Shown here piece by piece: positions 49,519 to 60,300 of a stretch of 64,000 bases of DNA (positions are counted from its first letter, which is position 1; each line of letters starts with the position of its first letter). The notes under the pieces were generated by a model. That model saw only the letters and a list, made by a program, of their open reading frames with translations, ran no database searches and had not been told where the DNA came from. The position numbers and the translations under genes are program-made. This DNA is from Capitulum mitella (lineage: Eukaryota; Arthropoda; Thecostraca; Pollicipedomorpha; Pollicipedidae). The stretch spans positions 4,534,423 to 4,598,422 of the forward strand of contig CP099841.1 of NCBI GenBank assembly GCA_030062745.1. The letters run 5' to 3'.

Positions 49519-49900
49519 GGACGGCGCAGGGATGGTCAGTTGGCCGGCGGAGGCGGGGAGACACCCCAGGGCCGGTCAGTTGGCCATGGAGAGCCGGTCA
49601 GTTGGCCGTAGACGCCCCGGGGGCAGTCTGTTTGCCGGGAGACGGGGGGGGGGAGGGCACCGCAGGGTAGGTCAGTTGACCGGTCTGCGTCTTGCAACAC
49701 CCCAGGGTGGTTCAGCTATCGGGGACACTGCAGGGTGGGTCAGTTGACCGAGGACACCCCGGGGTCGACCAGTTGGCCGTGGGACATGCCAGGGGCGGTC
49801 AGGCAACTGGAGAACGCTATTGGGTCGGTCAGTAGAGCAGGGGGCACGGCAGGCTCGGCCAGTTGGCCTCGGAGTACCGGGACCGGGTCGACAGAAGAAG
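49519..49900. repeat. GGTCAGTTGGCC-motif array
   Basis: About ten imperfect copies of GGTCAGTTGGCC lie 20-60 bp apart (near 49533, 49574, 49596, 49670, 49738, 49770, 49857 and others). They are separated by GGACACCCCAGGG-like or GGAGACGGGG-like spacers. Confidence 0.75.
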
Positions 49901-50227
49901 TTGAGAATGGCTTCACTTATCCTTGATCCGCTGAGGGTCGCTTCACGTGCGTTCCTCGCGCAGTAACCGCCGCACGTTGAGGCGTGAGGACTGCCGGGCA
50001 ATAGGACCGTGTCGGTGGCCGCTGCAGAATGCATGGCAGTTGGCAACTCAGACGGGCCAGCCGACGTGTGTCGGAATCGACGTCTGGTTTTGTACATGCG
50101 CGTTGAGTTAAGTTGTGACGGGTTCCCACGCTTCTCAGGAAGCGTGGGCAGATTTCTTCGTGGGCCGGGCTCCGGGGGCCGGATTCCGGGGGTTTTCGAC
50201 CATCTGCTCGCTGGAAGCGGTCCGGCA

Positions 50228-51020
50228 TGGAGCCGCACGTGGCCGGGACAGCACGTGCCGGTAGCGGCGTTTCAGGTCACGTGACTGGGGTTTGCTTAGC
50301 GTTGGTGTGTGCAGGGACGTGCTGTGGATACTGAGGAATTAGGATGGACGGCTGGGACATGGCCATTCTCTTGAAGTATGTTTTCTCTAAGTTTCACCCA
50401 GACACTCGTTTTTCGTCGTTTTGCGAGGCGTCGACTCTGAACTTATTTGGATTCTCAACGTTCGCTACGTTCTTAGTTTCGCTTTCCGATTTACTGCACC
50501 ACACCGAAACCATACCGTTGTCAAGTCGGGTCTAACCCAGCGCCTGAACGAAATCCTGAGGGAGAAAGGTTTCTTTATTCCTCTTCGGCGTCGTATGTGC
50601 TGCGTACATAATTGTTCCGCAACATAATCCCCATTTAAACCATGTTCATATTAATTTCGAAAACATTTTTATTCGATAAATGGGATGGCAAACTTGCATA
50701 GAAAATCCGCCGGATTAGTGAAATGTTTTTTAAACATGAACTACATGTATGATACGCCCATCATTCGTGAAGAGCGAAAAAGCGCAGAATAGTACGGAAG
50801 GAAAAAGGACGATGGGGGTACGGCACAGGGATGGTCAGTTGGCCGGACGGGGGCTGGGAGACACCCCAGGGCCGGTCAGTTGGCCAAGGAACACTGGAGA
50901 GCCGGTCCGACACGGAGCCGCACGTGGCCGAGGCGGCACGTGCCGGCAGCGGCGTTTCGGGTCACGTGACTGGGGTTTGCTCAACGTGGGTGTGCGGAGG
51001 GACGTGCTCTGGGTGGGTAT
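50228..51020. repeat. Local segmental duplication, second copy with internal deletion
   Basis: 50818-50903 matches 49519-49608, and 50913-51017 matches 50228-50332 (shared words: GAGCCGCACGTGGCCG, GGTCACGTGACTGGGGTTTG, GGGACGTGCT). The second copy therefore looks like the first with about 620 bp removed between two GGTCC/GGTC words. About 480 bp (50340-50815) separate the copies. Confidence 0.75.
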
Positions 51021-54000
51021 TTTGTATTCCTAGTACAGTGTAGTAGATTATTGATGTGTGATACGCGCTGCGTGCAGTTGCACGGCGTAAAATGACGTAA
51101 CTAAATGGATAATGATAACTTCACGACTCTTTCCGGTCCTTTGCCTGATAAGTGCCCACCGGCTTACGGTGCAGTTTTGTCCTTGACTCGGGCTTCCCCT
51201 GTCTTTACAGGCATTTTCCGCTGTGTCATGCTCGCTTGGCGTTTTTCCTCTCAACCTTTCTCACCACGTCATTCTCGTCGTTTTTATGACTCCCCGCTCT
51301 GTATTTCATTCTGTGGTGTCCATATTTCTGCTCTTTCCGTGCCACCTTATCGTGTATTTCGCTACGCCTAAGTCCCTTTCCTCTGTCCTCCGTCTCCTAC
51401 GCCGTATCCGTTTTCCTTTCATGTTTACTTTGCTTTGTTCGCATTTGCTCCGTCCTGCTTTCCAGTCACTACCATTCTCTGTCGCTATATCCATCGTCCT
51501 TCATATATCCTTCTCTCTATGAGTCTCCCCTCTCTGTCTTTCCGCCGTCTCCATAGTCCTTTTTTTCCTTCCGCACTATTCTGCGTTTTTTCGCTCGTCA
51601 CGTCAAGCTGAATTGCCAGGGATGTTTTTTCGAGGAGGTCTTCCTGACGCAGCGTCGTATTCGCCTCCATTACAATGTCGTCTGGCGTTCCGTCGTTGTT
51701 TGGTCGCTCGCACGGGCGGACCAGTGACGGAGCCTGCAGACGTGGCCGGAGTCGTGTGCCTCGGGCGGGCACCAGACCCGACCACCGGCGAACCACCAGC
51801 CGCCGCCCGGCGGATACCAGACCCGACCACCGGCGGATACCAGACCCGACCACCGGCGAACCACCAGCCGCCGCCCGGCGGATACCAGACCCGACCACCG
51901 GCAGATACCAGACCCGACCACCGGCCGCCGGCCGGCGGGCACCACAACCGACACACGACCACCGGCCGCCGCTGGACTTCCAAGCGGCCGGATTAATCTG
52001 AGGCCGCGTCCGGCGACCGCCAGATTGCCGCTGCCTCGCGCTAGTCAGACTGGAGCGATTGGGGTATTAAAGGGTAGATGGCGCGTCTCGGACAGGATCG
52101 TGCGACCGCTTTGAGCGTGGGCGGTGTCCGACGCGGGGTCAGTGGCCTAGTGCCGAGAGGCAGCCGGGCACGTGTTTTGTCGGATATTCCGTTTGGTCAG
52201 ACGTGACGCAAAACCGAGATTTGTGAGCGGTGACCCATAGTGTGTAGTGGGAAGCATTTGAATTCGGCGAGAGTCCAGGGGGTGTCGGTGACGGTGACAC
52301 CCAGATATCTGATGGCGTAATGCAGGGAATATCGCCGCTTCAATCTCATTTCGGGGACCCATCGCGTGTGGCGTGAAGTTCCTTCGTCTCTCACGTCACC
52401 CACCATTTGGCACGCACAATATCTTGCCGTCTGTCACGCACGAAATCTCGTCCCCGGTCACGCGCAAAAAGCTGCCGTCGCATTTTTAAGAGTCGTGCCG
52501 GTGATCACCTGTCACAGTTCCGCCGTCCATGAAGCGTTTTCCGCCGTCTGTACGGTGTTATCCCGCGGGCTGCAGCCGCGCGCCAAATGCAGAACCGGTG
52601 AGTCTCGCTCTGCCACTTCCATTTCCGCTGGATGGGTGTACCCACTTAGTCGTTTTTCCATATGTGTGACATCGTTTCGCTAACATGGCAGCGTGTTACG
52701 ATGGGCGCCGCTGTGGGACAAGTGGATCATGTAGACGTGTTCAACCCTTCCCTGGATCCCCAAAAGAACAGTGGCATAGTCACAGGCACGCAAAATTTCA
52801 GTCAGTTTTGTCAGTTTTTTTTTTAAGCAATGTGTGCAGCCTGGCGGGTGGTCTAGAAGAGACACGGCGTCGTGTTTGAATATGTCATTAGCGTCGGCGT
52901 TGTGGCGGCGGCCTGGGCACGTTTCGTTTCCATGGTGACGGGCTCCAGTGACGTCCCGCCCGGCCGGCCGACGGCGGTCGTTCCGCTGTTCCGTTGTAAG
53001 GCCGTTCGATGTTTGCCGCCGCCAATGACTGGCTCTTTTCGGCAAGCGCGCCCCCTAAGCTCGTCATTGATCGGTTGCTTTGAATTGCCCAGGGTGATCC
53101 GGGTGGTATGGGAGTGGTGGCAACGTTTTCAGAGTAGGTGCGACCAGGGCCGCGTTCAAATAACGCTCTGCGCACCGCAGGACACGTGTTTGATACTCCA
53201 TGGTTGGCTGGATCGCCGCCCTGTCTGCCGTATGACCCGCTGCATCCTTGCTGGTTGCGTTCGACTTCCACTGCTGGCCGGCAAATGGCGTGTATAGTTG
53301 TTTCCACTGCGGGCCCGCGCCCTCGCGCACCCAGCTTTGACGCACTGACGTCTGTCGGAAACGCGGACGGTGGTGTGCTGTATCGCCACTTCGTGTCGGG
53401 ACTGGGGCGACTTGCTGGCTTGTGAAGTGCCACCGACTCGATGTATATACGTTAGACCGGTAATTTGTGATACTTAGCTTGGCAGGGGCACGTTTGCAGG
53501 CGTGCAGGTTGCCTGCAGGCAGACATTGATTTCAAGGCTTGAAAGTGTGGACCCTTTGCTCGGAATGTTGCGTTGCGTTTGGGCATTAGTTCGGGGTGCG
53601 CTGATGGCAGCCGCGTGCATTGCGGTAATGGCTAAGCCGTTCTGTGTTGAATTTGAAAACTCTTAAAACTAAATGTTTTCAGCATTTTACCGACGTAATC
53701 GTCTTGCTTTCTTTAATAGCTGGACTCATTTCCATATTTGGTCTGATCGCGTTTTAGCTGGGTAACGGAAAGAGCGTGCCGGGAGCAGCATGCCTTTCGA
53801 AACGTCTTTTCGCCGACGTGCGTCACGAGCTAACTTTTCTCTGAATGACAGTCCTGTTCTACGGACTATGAGATGTGTCTTGGTGGAAGCAGCCGCGGAG
53901 ATCGGATAAAGTCAGGAAGCCTTCTGAAAGGACTGTTCGGCACGAGTCTTGGAGCCAAGGTCTTTATTCATGTTCCCTCGGAAAGAGGCCGTGAATGTTG

Positions 54001-55560
54001 AGGACTTTCATCTGTGCATACCTCTTGATGAATTGGGTGATAAGCAGATTCCATCAAAAGTTTATGGTGGTGGCTCAGCGTGCTCATGTGCCTGTGCGAG
54101 CATTAGTCTTGATGTTGGTAATGGGATGGGACATGGAATGCTGCAAACCTTTGAAGTTTGGTCTTCCTAGCATTATGCTCTTCTCCGACATGACGTCACA
54201 ACGTGTCGCTGACGCGACCATAGCTGTCCCAGGTCCCAGCGCCCATCGTCAAACCAGACGCCGCGAAGTCCGCGATGACATTCATCGGCTGCGAACTGTC
54301 GCTGCTCGCCGACCTCAGGGCGGGGCGTGGCGCTGCCGGTCAGACGCCGGTCCGATCAGGAAGTACGTGCCGGCACGTTGTCCGGCCGTGCGCCGCCTGG
54401 CCGTGGCCCGCCGGTCCGATCCGGGCCGGAAGTCGGGCGGTCCTCGGGCGGGCGGGCCGCCGGAGGGCGGCGGCCCGCCGGCCGGGGGGCGGGGGCCATC
54501 CGTCATCGATCGGGCGGCGCCGGCCGGCCGCCGGCGTGACCGGTGTGCATGCCTCCGGCAGTGGCTCGACACCTGGCCGCCCGGCCGGTAACGATCCGGC
54601 CGCGCCGACCCGTTGCCATAGAGATGGACGCCAAACAGTTGGCGCCGGACACCGCTGCATATTGCACGGCGGGTGACCGCGGCCGCGGTCGCCGCGACCC
54701 GGCGACCGGTCGCGCCGCGCCGTGACCGCCGCTTCCGCCAGGAAGTAGCCAGCTTCCGGGCCGGGCGCCTCGTCGGCCTACGGTCCCGCTGGTGGAGAGC
54801 GCTGCTGGGAACGAAGCAGCTGAACTTTCCCGCAATCTGAGCAGGTTTCAGAAGGCGACGCGCTGTGACTTTGGGCTTACGTTGATTTTATTCTTTGCCG
54901 TGGCCTCGGAATATGGGGAGTTAAGCATGATTAAAGACAAAAGTCGGGAATATTTGAAACGACTGGGGCTACCTGCATTCACTTAAAGCTTTTCTTAACC
55001 CAAGCAACCCCATGCTCCCACACGTCCGACGTTTTTTTGTGATCTTGGGATTGGGTGAAAGCAAAGGAGCTTACGGAGTTTGCGTAGAAAAATAAATCGG
55101 ACTTTTCTAACTTCTCTTAAGCTCGTCGAACATATTGCTCTCCCAGCGTTCGTCCCATTGCTTGGGAGATGTCGGCTTTTAAGGATGGTCGATGTGTGCG
55201 GCTGACGGTCGACTTTTCTTTTCCGTGCTCCACTGTTTGCATTTATTTTTTTGCTAATACGCGTGTTCTTTCTCTTTTGTTGCTGTCAGAGCCACGTGCA
55301 GTGCGCTATTTCATCGAGTAGTGTACGTTAAGAGAAATACAATGCTGCTGCATCCTCCCCCAAAAATAAATGACTAAATAAATGAGTAAAAAATGAAGAA
55401 GGGCTGTCTTTTGAATCCCGGCGTAGCTGACCATCTTGAATTTTCGTTTTGACGGCATATCCGTTATTTTGGTTTTAAGACTTCACGCACTGTAAAACGT
55501 CGCAGGACAGACGTGCAGTCAGTTGAGAATGGCACTGATCGTGTCTGAGCTGTGGAGGTT
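51021..55560. other. Unassigned region with CpG-rich patches
   Basis: Pyrimidine-rich sequence at 51200-51600, the minisatellite at 51770-51945, mixed sequence, and a CpG-rich block at 54230-54780. Frames of 100-200 codons occur but overlap on both strands and resemble no family I know. Confidence 0.45.
51770..51945. repeat. Minisatellite with 45-bp and 23-bp units
   Basis: CCAGACCCGACCACCGGCG starts each unit five times. Long units (45 bp) add AACCACCAGCCGCCGCCCGG and short units (23 bp) end directly in CGGATA or CAGATA, giving long and short forms that alternate. Confidence 0.85.
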
Positions 55561-56027
55561 TAGCGGGCGGCAGCAGTGGGTGCGGTTTTCCGGCCGGGGC
55601 TGACGGGCCGCCGACTGGCCGGGGCGTCAGTAACCGGGCGGACCCCGCCCGCGGACCCGTACCGCGACCCCCCCCCCCCAGAGCCGCGCGTCGGCCGCGT
55701 CCGGCACCTGGGGAAATCTCCGACCGGCAGCGCGCCGTCCTGCTCGGTCAATAGTCGCTCTGACGGCTGAGGTCGCTCGGGCGGCGGCGGCGGCGGCGGC
55801 GGCTCGGGCGGGGGACCGGACCGGCTGTCGCCTGCGGCGTGTTGGGGCGGTCACGCTGGAGTCGTCCCGCGGTGGCCGGGACGGTTTGGACGCCGTCGGG
55901 TCGGGTAGCACTGGGTGGAGTGACCGGGGCGGGGCAGTGTGTCTTTTCTGACAGTTCGGATCGGCCTCAGAGGGCGTTGGTCGGAGGGGGGGGGGGGTCT
56001 GGAACGACGCGCCGGTAAAGGCTGGCC

Positions 56028-56503
56028 GTGAGTCGGGCCGTGCCTGTGAAGAGGCTGGCCGTGGGTCAGACCGTGCCCGTGGAGAGGCCTGCCGTGGGTG
56101 AAACCGTGCCCGTGAAGAGGCCGGCCGTGGGTCAGACCGTGCCCGTGGAGAGGCCTGCCGTGGGTGAGACCGTGCCCGTGGAGAGGCCTGCCGTGGGTCA
56201 GACCGTGCCCGTGGAGAGGCCGGCCGTGGGTCAGACCGTGCCCGTCGAGAGGCCTGCCGTGGGTCAGACCGTGCCCTTGGAGAGGCCTGCCGTGGGTGAG
56301 ACCGTGCCCGTGGAGAGGCCTGCCGTGGGTGAGACCGTGCCCGTGGAGAGGCCTGCCGTGGGTCAGACCGTGCCCTTGGAGAGGCCTGCCGTGGGTGAGA
56401 TCGTGCCCGTTGAGAGGCCTGTCCTGGGTGAGACCGTACCCGTGGAGAGGCCGGCCGTGGGTGAGACCGTGCCCGTCGAGAAGCCTGCCGTGGGTCGGAC
56501 CGC
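56028..56503 (+). repeat. 33-bp minisatellite, about 14 copies
   Basis: The unit reads GCCGTGGGTCAGACCGTGCC then CGTGGAGAGGCCT, exactly 33 bp, so every frame repeats as 11 residues. The + strand frame (56028-56543) gives VGQTVPVERPA repeats and the - strand is open over 450 codons with RARSHPRQASP-like repeats. Variation is almost all single-base (CAG/GAG, GTG/TTG), so the array looks recently expanded. Coding on either strand is not supported: no homology, no splice or start evidence. Divisibility by three explains both open frames. Confidence 0.9.
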
Positions 56504-56543
56504 GCTGCGGCCGGCTCGAGAGCGGCAGATAGAGCCGAACTGA

Positions 56544-57880
56544 TGGCTTTCTCTCGTCGCCCGGTTTTTATCGCGGTGTTTTCCGGCGTCGAGCCACTCA
56601 GCGGAGTGTGTTTTGCGGACGGCGGATGATTGATTTCGAGCGTGGAACAATCTTGTCTCGTGGAGGACCCCGGTACGTGCGGTGGACGTGCGGCGGCTGA
56701 TTTTCCGGCCGCTGGAAGTTGTAGGATTTGCGAAAGTCTTTGATTAATCGCTGTTTCAGTGGCGAGAAGTTTGTGATGAAAGCTGGGCTCGTCTCGCGGA
56801 CGGCTTTTAACGAATTTGCGTAGGCGAATGCCTGTGCGGTGAATATGTATATGCTCACGTTCTTGTATTGCGTAATGATGTCTGGGGAAGTACCGCAGAA
56901 TTAGCCGTGTTTGACTGAGTTGTGCCTGATAAATGCTCCAGGTTATGATGTTGTCATGTGGTGTTCGGTCACGGGTCACGCTTTTGTCAGGGCGTTCACG
57001 TCAGTGCGCTTGGCCAGGAACCACTGTGCATTACCTTCACGTTGGTGAATCCTTGGCATGCCTGATTTGTTTGTGTCGCTGTTTGGTGGCTGTGTGGTTG
57101 TATCTTTTGCCTGGCACTGTGCTTCACGATCTGTGGGTTTAATATGCTTCCCCATTAGCCTTGTGCCCCTTTTTGACTTCCGTTGACGTTTATTGCCCAT
57201 TTGGACATGACCTGTTACGCATGGCTTGGTGTCATCGTGGTCTCATTTGGTCCCAGTGTGACGCTTGTTTCCTGGCCTGGTTCCTGGTTGGTGTCCGTTG
57301 CCGAATCTAGTCTGTGGTGTGGTCTAAATTCAGGTTATGAACTCCGGCACGTGTTGTGGTTTTAGATAGGGCTGATCATCCCGTTTTCGTGGTGTCCATT
57401 TGTGGCTCGAATTACCATTTGCCCTGTGAAAGGTGCAAATCAGATAGCAACTTGTGCGAAATGTGTTCTGGAATTCAGCGTCTATTTTAACATGTCAGCT
57501 GTCTGTCTTTTAGGACACCCAGTCAGATATACATTTGGAGCTTCTGGTTTACTGTTCCTGCTGTCAGTGGTAATGCAGGGATGGTAGTTTGGGCGTGGGA
57601 GGAAACGGCGCGTAGCGTAAATCGTAAACTTGTTCCCGGCGTGGACAGGTATGGAACGCAATTTAAAAATTGAAGTCCTTAGAACGGATGTTAGAACGAT
57701 GCTCAAGGAAAAGGCATCCATGTCAGATGACTGCTGGCCATTGCATTGCCAATTGTTCGTAAGAAAATGAATCGAGCGGTGTTAATTTGTGTTATAGCTT
57801 GACGGTTAGCTCGATCCCCATAGCAATTATGTGACGACTGTGGTGTCATGGTCGCCGTGTGACGCCGGAGCTGCCGTCTA
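56544..57880. other. Unassigned sequence
   Basis: Ordinary-composition sequence with no recognisable exon, tandem repeat or mobile-element end. Confidence 0.5.
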
Positions 57881-59132
57881 AGAACGCTAACCGACCAACC
57901 GCTGCCCTTAACCGGCGCACGACCGTCGGTCGGCGTCGATCACGCCCGACTGGGGGATTGACCGCCCCCCTCTAACTCACGAATGGTTGGTCACACGATA
58001 AAAATAAGCACACCGTTGGAAAGCTGGTGACGAGTAGAGTTCAAAACTGGTCTCAGTTTTAGTTTTAGATAATATGTAAGCAATTGACGTCCTATATATG
58101 TTTTTTCATAGCCGACTGCATGAGACCGAGAAGCGGCCTGAATGTCAAGGGCTGTGACTAATAACGCATATGTAAAGGCACCAACGCACAAATAAAGGTC
58201 CGCAGATGCTGATACACGTCCAATTGCTCAGATTTGTTTAATATATACTCCGAAACGTTGACTTAAACACACGGCAATTTGCACGCCGGTTGTCGACGTG
58301 CGCCGCAGCCGTACGCAGTCAGAAATTAACGGAAACTAATTTTAGCGTTCCTTTATTTTCGCGACATAAGCATATCCATGCAAATTTTATTGATCTTGAT
58401 GGTTCTTGTGATGGTTTTTCATGCTTAAATTTTGGAAAATCCATTAGTTGGCAGTCTACACAATTAGCGGAGCTTTATTCGCCAGAGCCTGTTTATTTCC
58501 AAAATGTGCATTTTTGAAAACTTTTTGAAGTTCGTGGTATTACTTACGTCTGTCCAAGTCAGTTCTGCCATTTTCTACCCATTCTGAGTAATTAATCGCT
58601 GATTTTGACGGTGGTATATTTTGGCTCACAACGTTTATTCGTGACCTGACCTCAGGTCAGTGGTTGGAGGTCAGTGATACTTTGCCCAATGACGGTAACT
58701 AGATGTGTGCATCATTCCACACTAGAAATGTTATGAAAAATTCCGCCAGTTTCCGAAAAAACGACATGTCTTAACAATGAGCTTGATCTTAGGTCAATTA
58801 CCCGGAAAATTCCGAAAAAAACCGAGATAGCAGATTTGTTGCATCTATCAAGATCACTAATCCCCGAAAGTATTATTGTGATATCCTGTTTTCCGAAAAA
58901 GTTACAGAGCGCTAAACTTTTTTGGACATGGGTCCGTTTCACCGGACCTAGGTCAAACACCTGACTTGACCTGATGTCAAAACTTTGCCACAGGGTGTAA
59001 AAATGATGAAGCAAAAGGTACACGAAGTTTCGTGGCGCTGTGTTTGTTCGTTCTCTCACAATCATAGAAAAATCCCAGTGGGGACGGTCAACCGCCCCCC
59101 CCCCCGGTCGGTTAATAGTTAATAAGGGTTAA
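57880..59132. mobile_element. Probable second TTAA-type inverted-repeat element (boundaries uncertain)
   Basis: The left side has TAACCGACC and TTAACCGGCG, then GACTGGGGGATTGACCGCC with a C-run. The right side has, in complement, TTAACCCTTATT, TTAACCGACC, a long G-run and GGTTGACCGTCCCCACTGG. The ends are thus inverted, with TTAA words and a G/C-run palindrome as in the 25.2-kb element, and the length (about 1.2 kb) is similar. The interior contains AGGTCA words but no transposase frame. The exact target duplication is ambiguous because several TTAA words lie close together on the right. Confidence 0.4.
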
Positions 59133-60300
59133 TAGTCGTTCGCCAGGTGTGAGTGGGAAAAGAGGGGTAGTAGGCCAAACAGAGATGGAAATTTGGTTTT
59201 TGTTTCTGTTTTCGGAGTACGTTTTTTGTTTTGGAGTACAAAATTTGACAAAGAGTGATCCTGGTTTAAGTTGTCGGTGTAATCCAGTTATGACAGTACC
59301 TAATTCGTACTGAATGGAGACAGACATTTATTTGCAGAGTTGGAAATTAGTGAACATGTTATAATTCAATTTTGCATTACACACATGACGAAATGTTTGG
59401 GGCATAAAATGGTTTTAGACGCACACAGTTTTTGGTGTTCTTCAACACCAGAAAACAGCATCCTTTTGAAGCCTGAGACGAAACGTCACGCCAGCGGGGG
59501 TGGAACGTATCATGTCATAGAAGAATGCCAAACAAGCATGCGTCCCTCCAGATGTGGGCTCGTGGTGGCACGTTAAGGTTTCGGTCTAGCTACGTTACTG
59601 TGTGTTGACGGATAGGGGAAGTCGATGCCTACCTTAGGGAATGTCTCAGTCCGAACTAAGGATTCATCTTGCCTGCATGAAGAATGAGGGCTTGGAATGG
59701 ACGTAGGGAGCAGTTTTAAAGTTTGCAATGCCATCGTGAGGGAATTTCCTTGCCTGTTATGCCGTATGGCGTATGTTTGAGAAGTGCGAACTTTGTAGGG
59801 CCGCTATTCTCCATGCTCCATATTCTGTTACACCCATAAGGGTTGTTGCGCAGCAAACCAGATGCACTTGGTTTGCTGAACTGTTGTCATGCTACCTCCT
59901 AGCTTCTCCAAGTTTTTACTGCGCTTCATCTCTGCTCGCTTAAATAAAAATGTCTTTGACTTTGTGTCTCGGTCGCTGTGTACGTTCACATTGTTTGTTG
60001 ACACGAACGGGTATCTCTATGAATCGACTGGATTTCTTCTGCTTTCCTCTGTCTGTACCCGGCGTATGTACCCGAGTGCTGTACCGCCTGCACTGCTACG
60101 CTGCGCCGTCGACCTCAGAGTACTGCGGGACAGGCTATATGGACGTCGGTTGGGTGGAGCACTGCAGTCTCCGGTTCTTTAGGCTTCGAGTTCGTCGGTA
60201 TCTTTTCCTATCCTCTCGACACGGGAGGCTCGTTTTACTCTTTGTAGTTCTCGGACTTTGTTACAAATTATCCCGTCGACAAAGGTTGCTGGTTCTTGTT
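59133..60300. other. Unassigned sequence
   Basis: Mixed composition. A perfect hairpin TGGTGTTCTTCAACACCA lies at about 59432-59450. Otherwise nothing is recognisable. Confidence 0.5.

Noticed and set aside
55627..56979. 450-codon frame on the minus strand with 11-residue repeats
   Set aside because: It follows from a 33-bp tandem repeat divisible by three. No start context, splice sites or homology support it as a gene.
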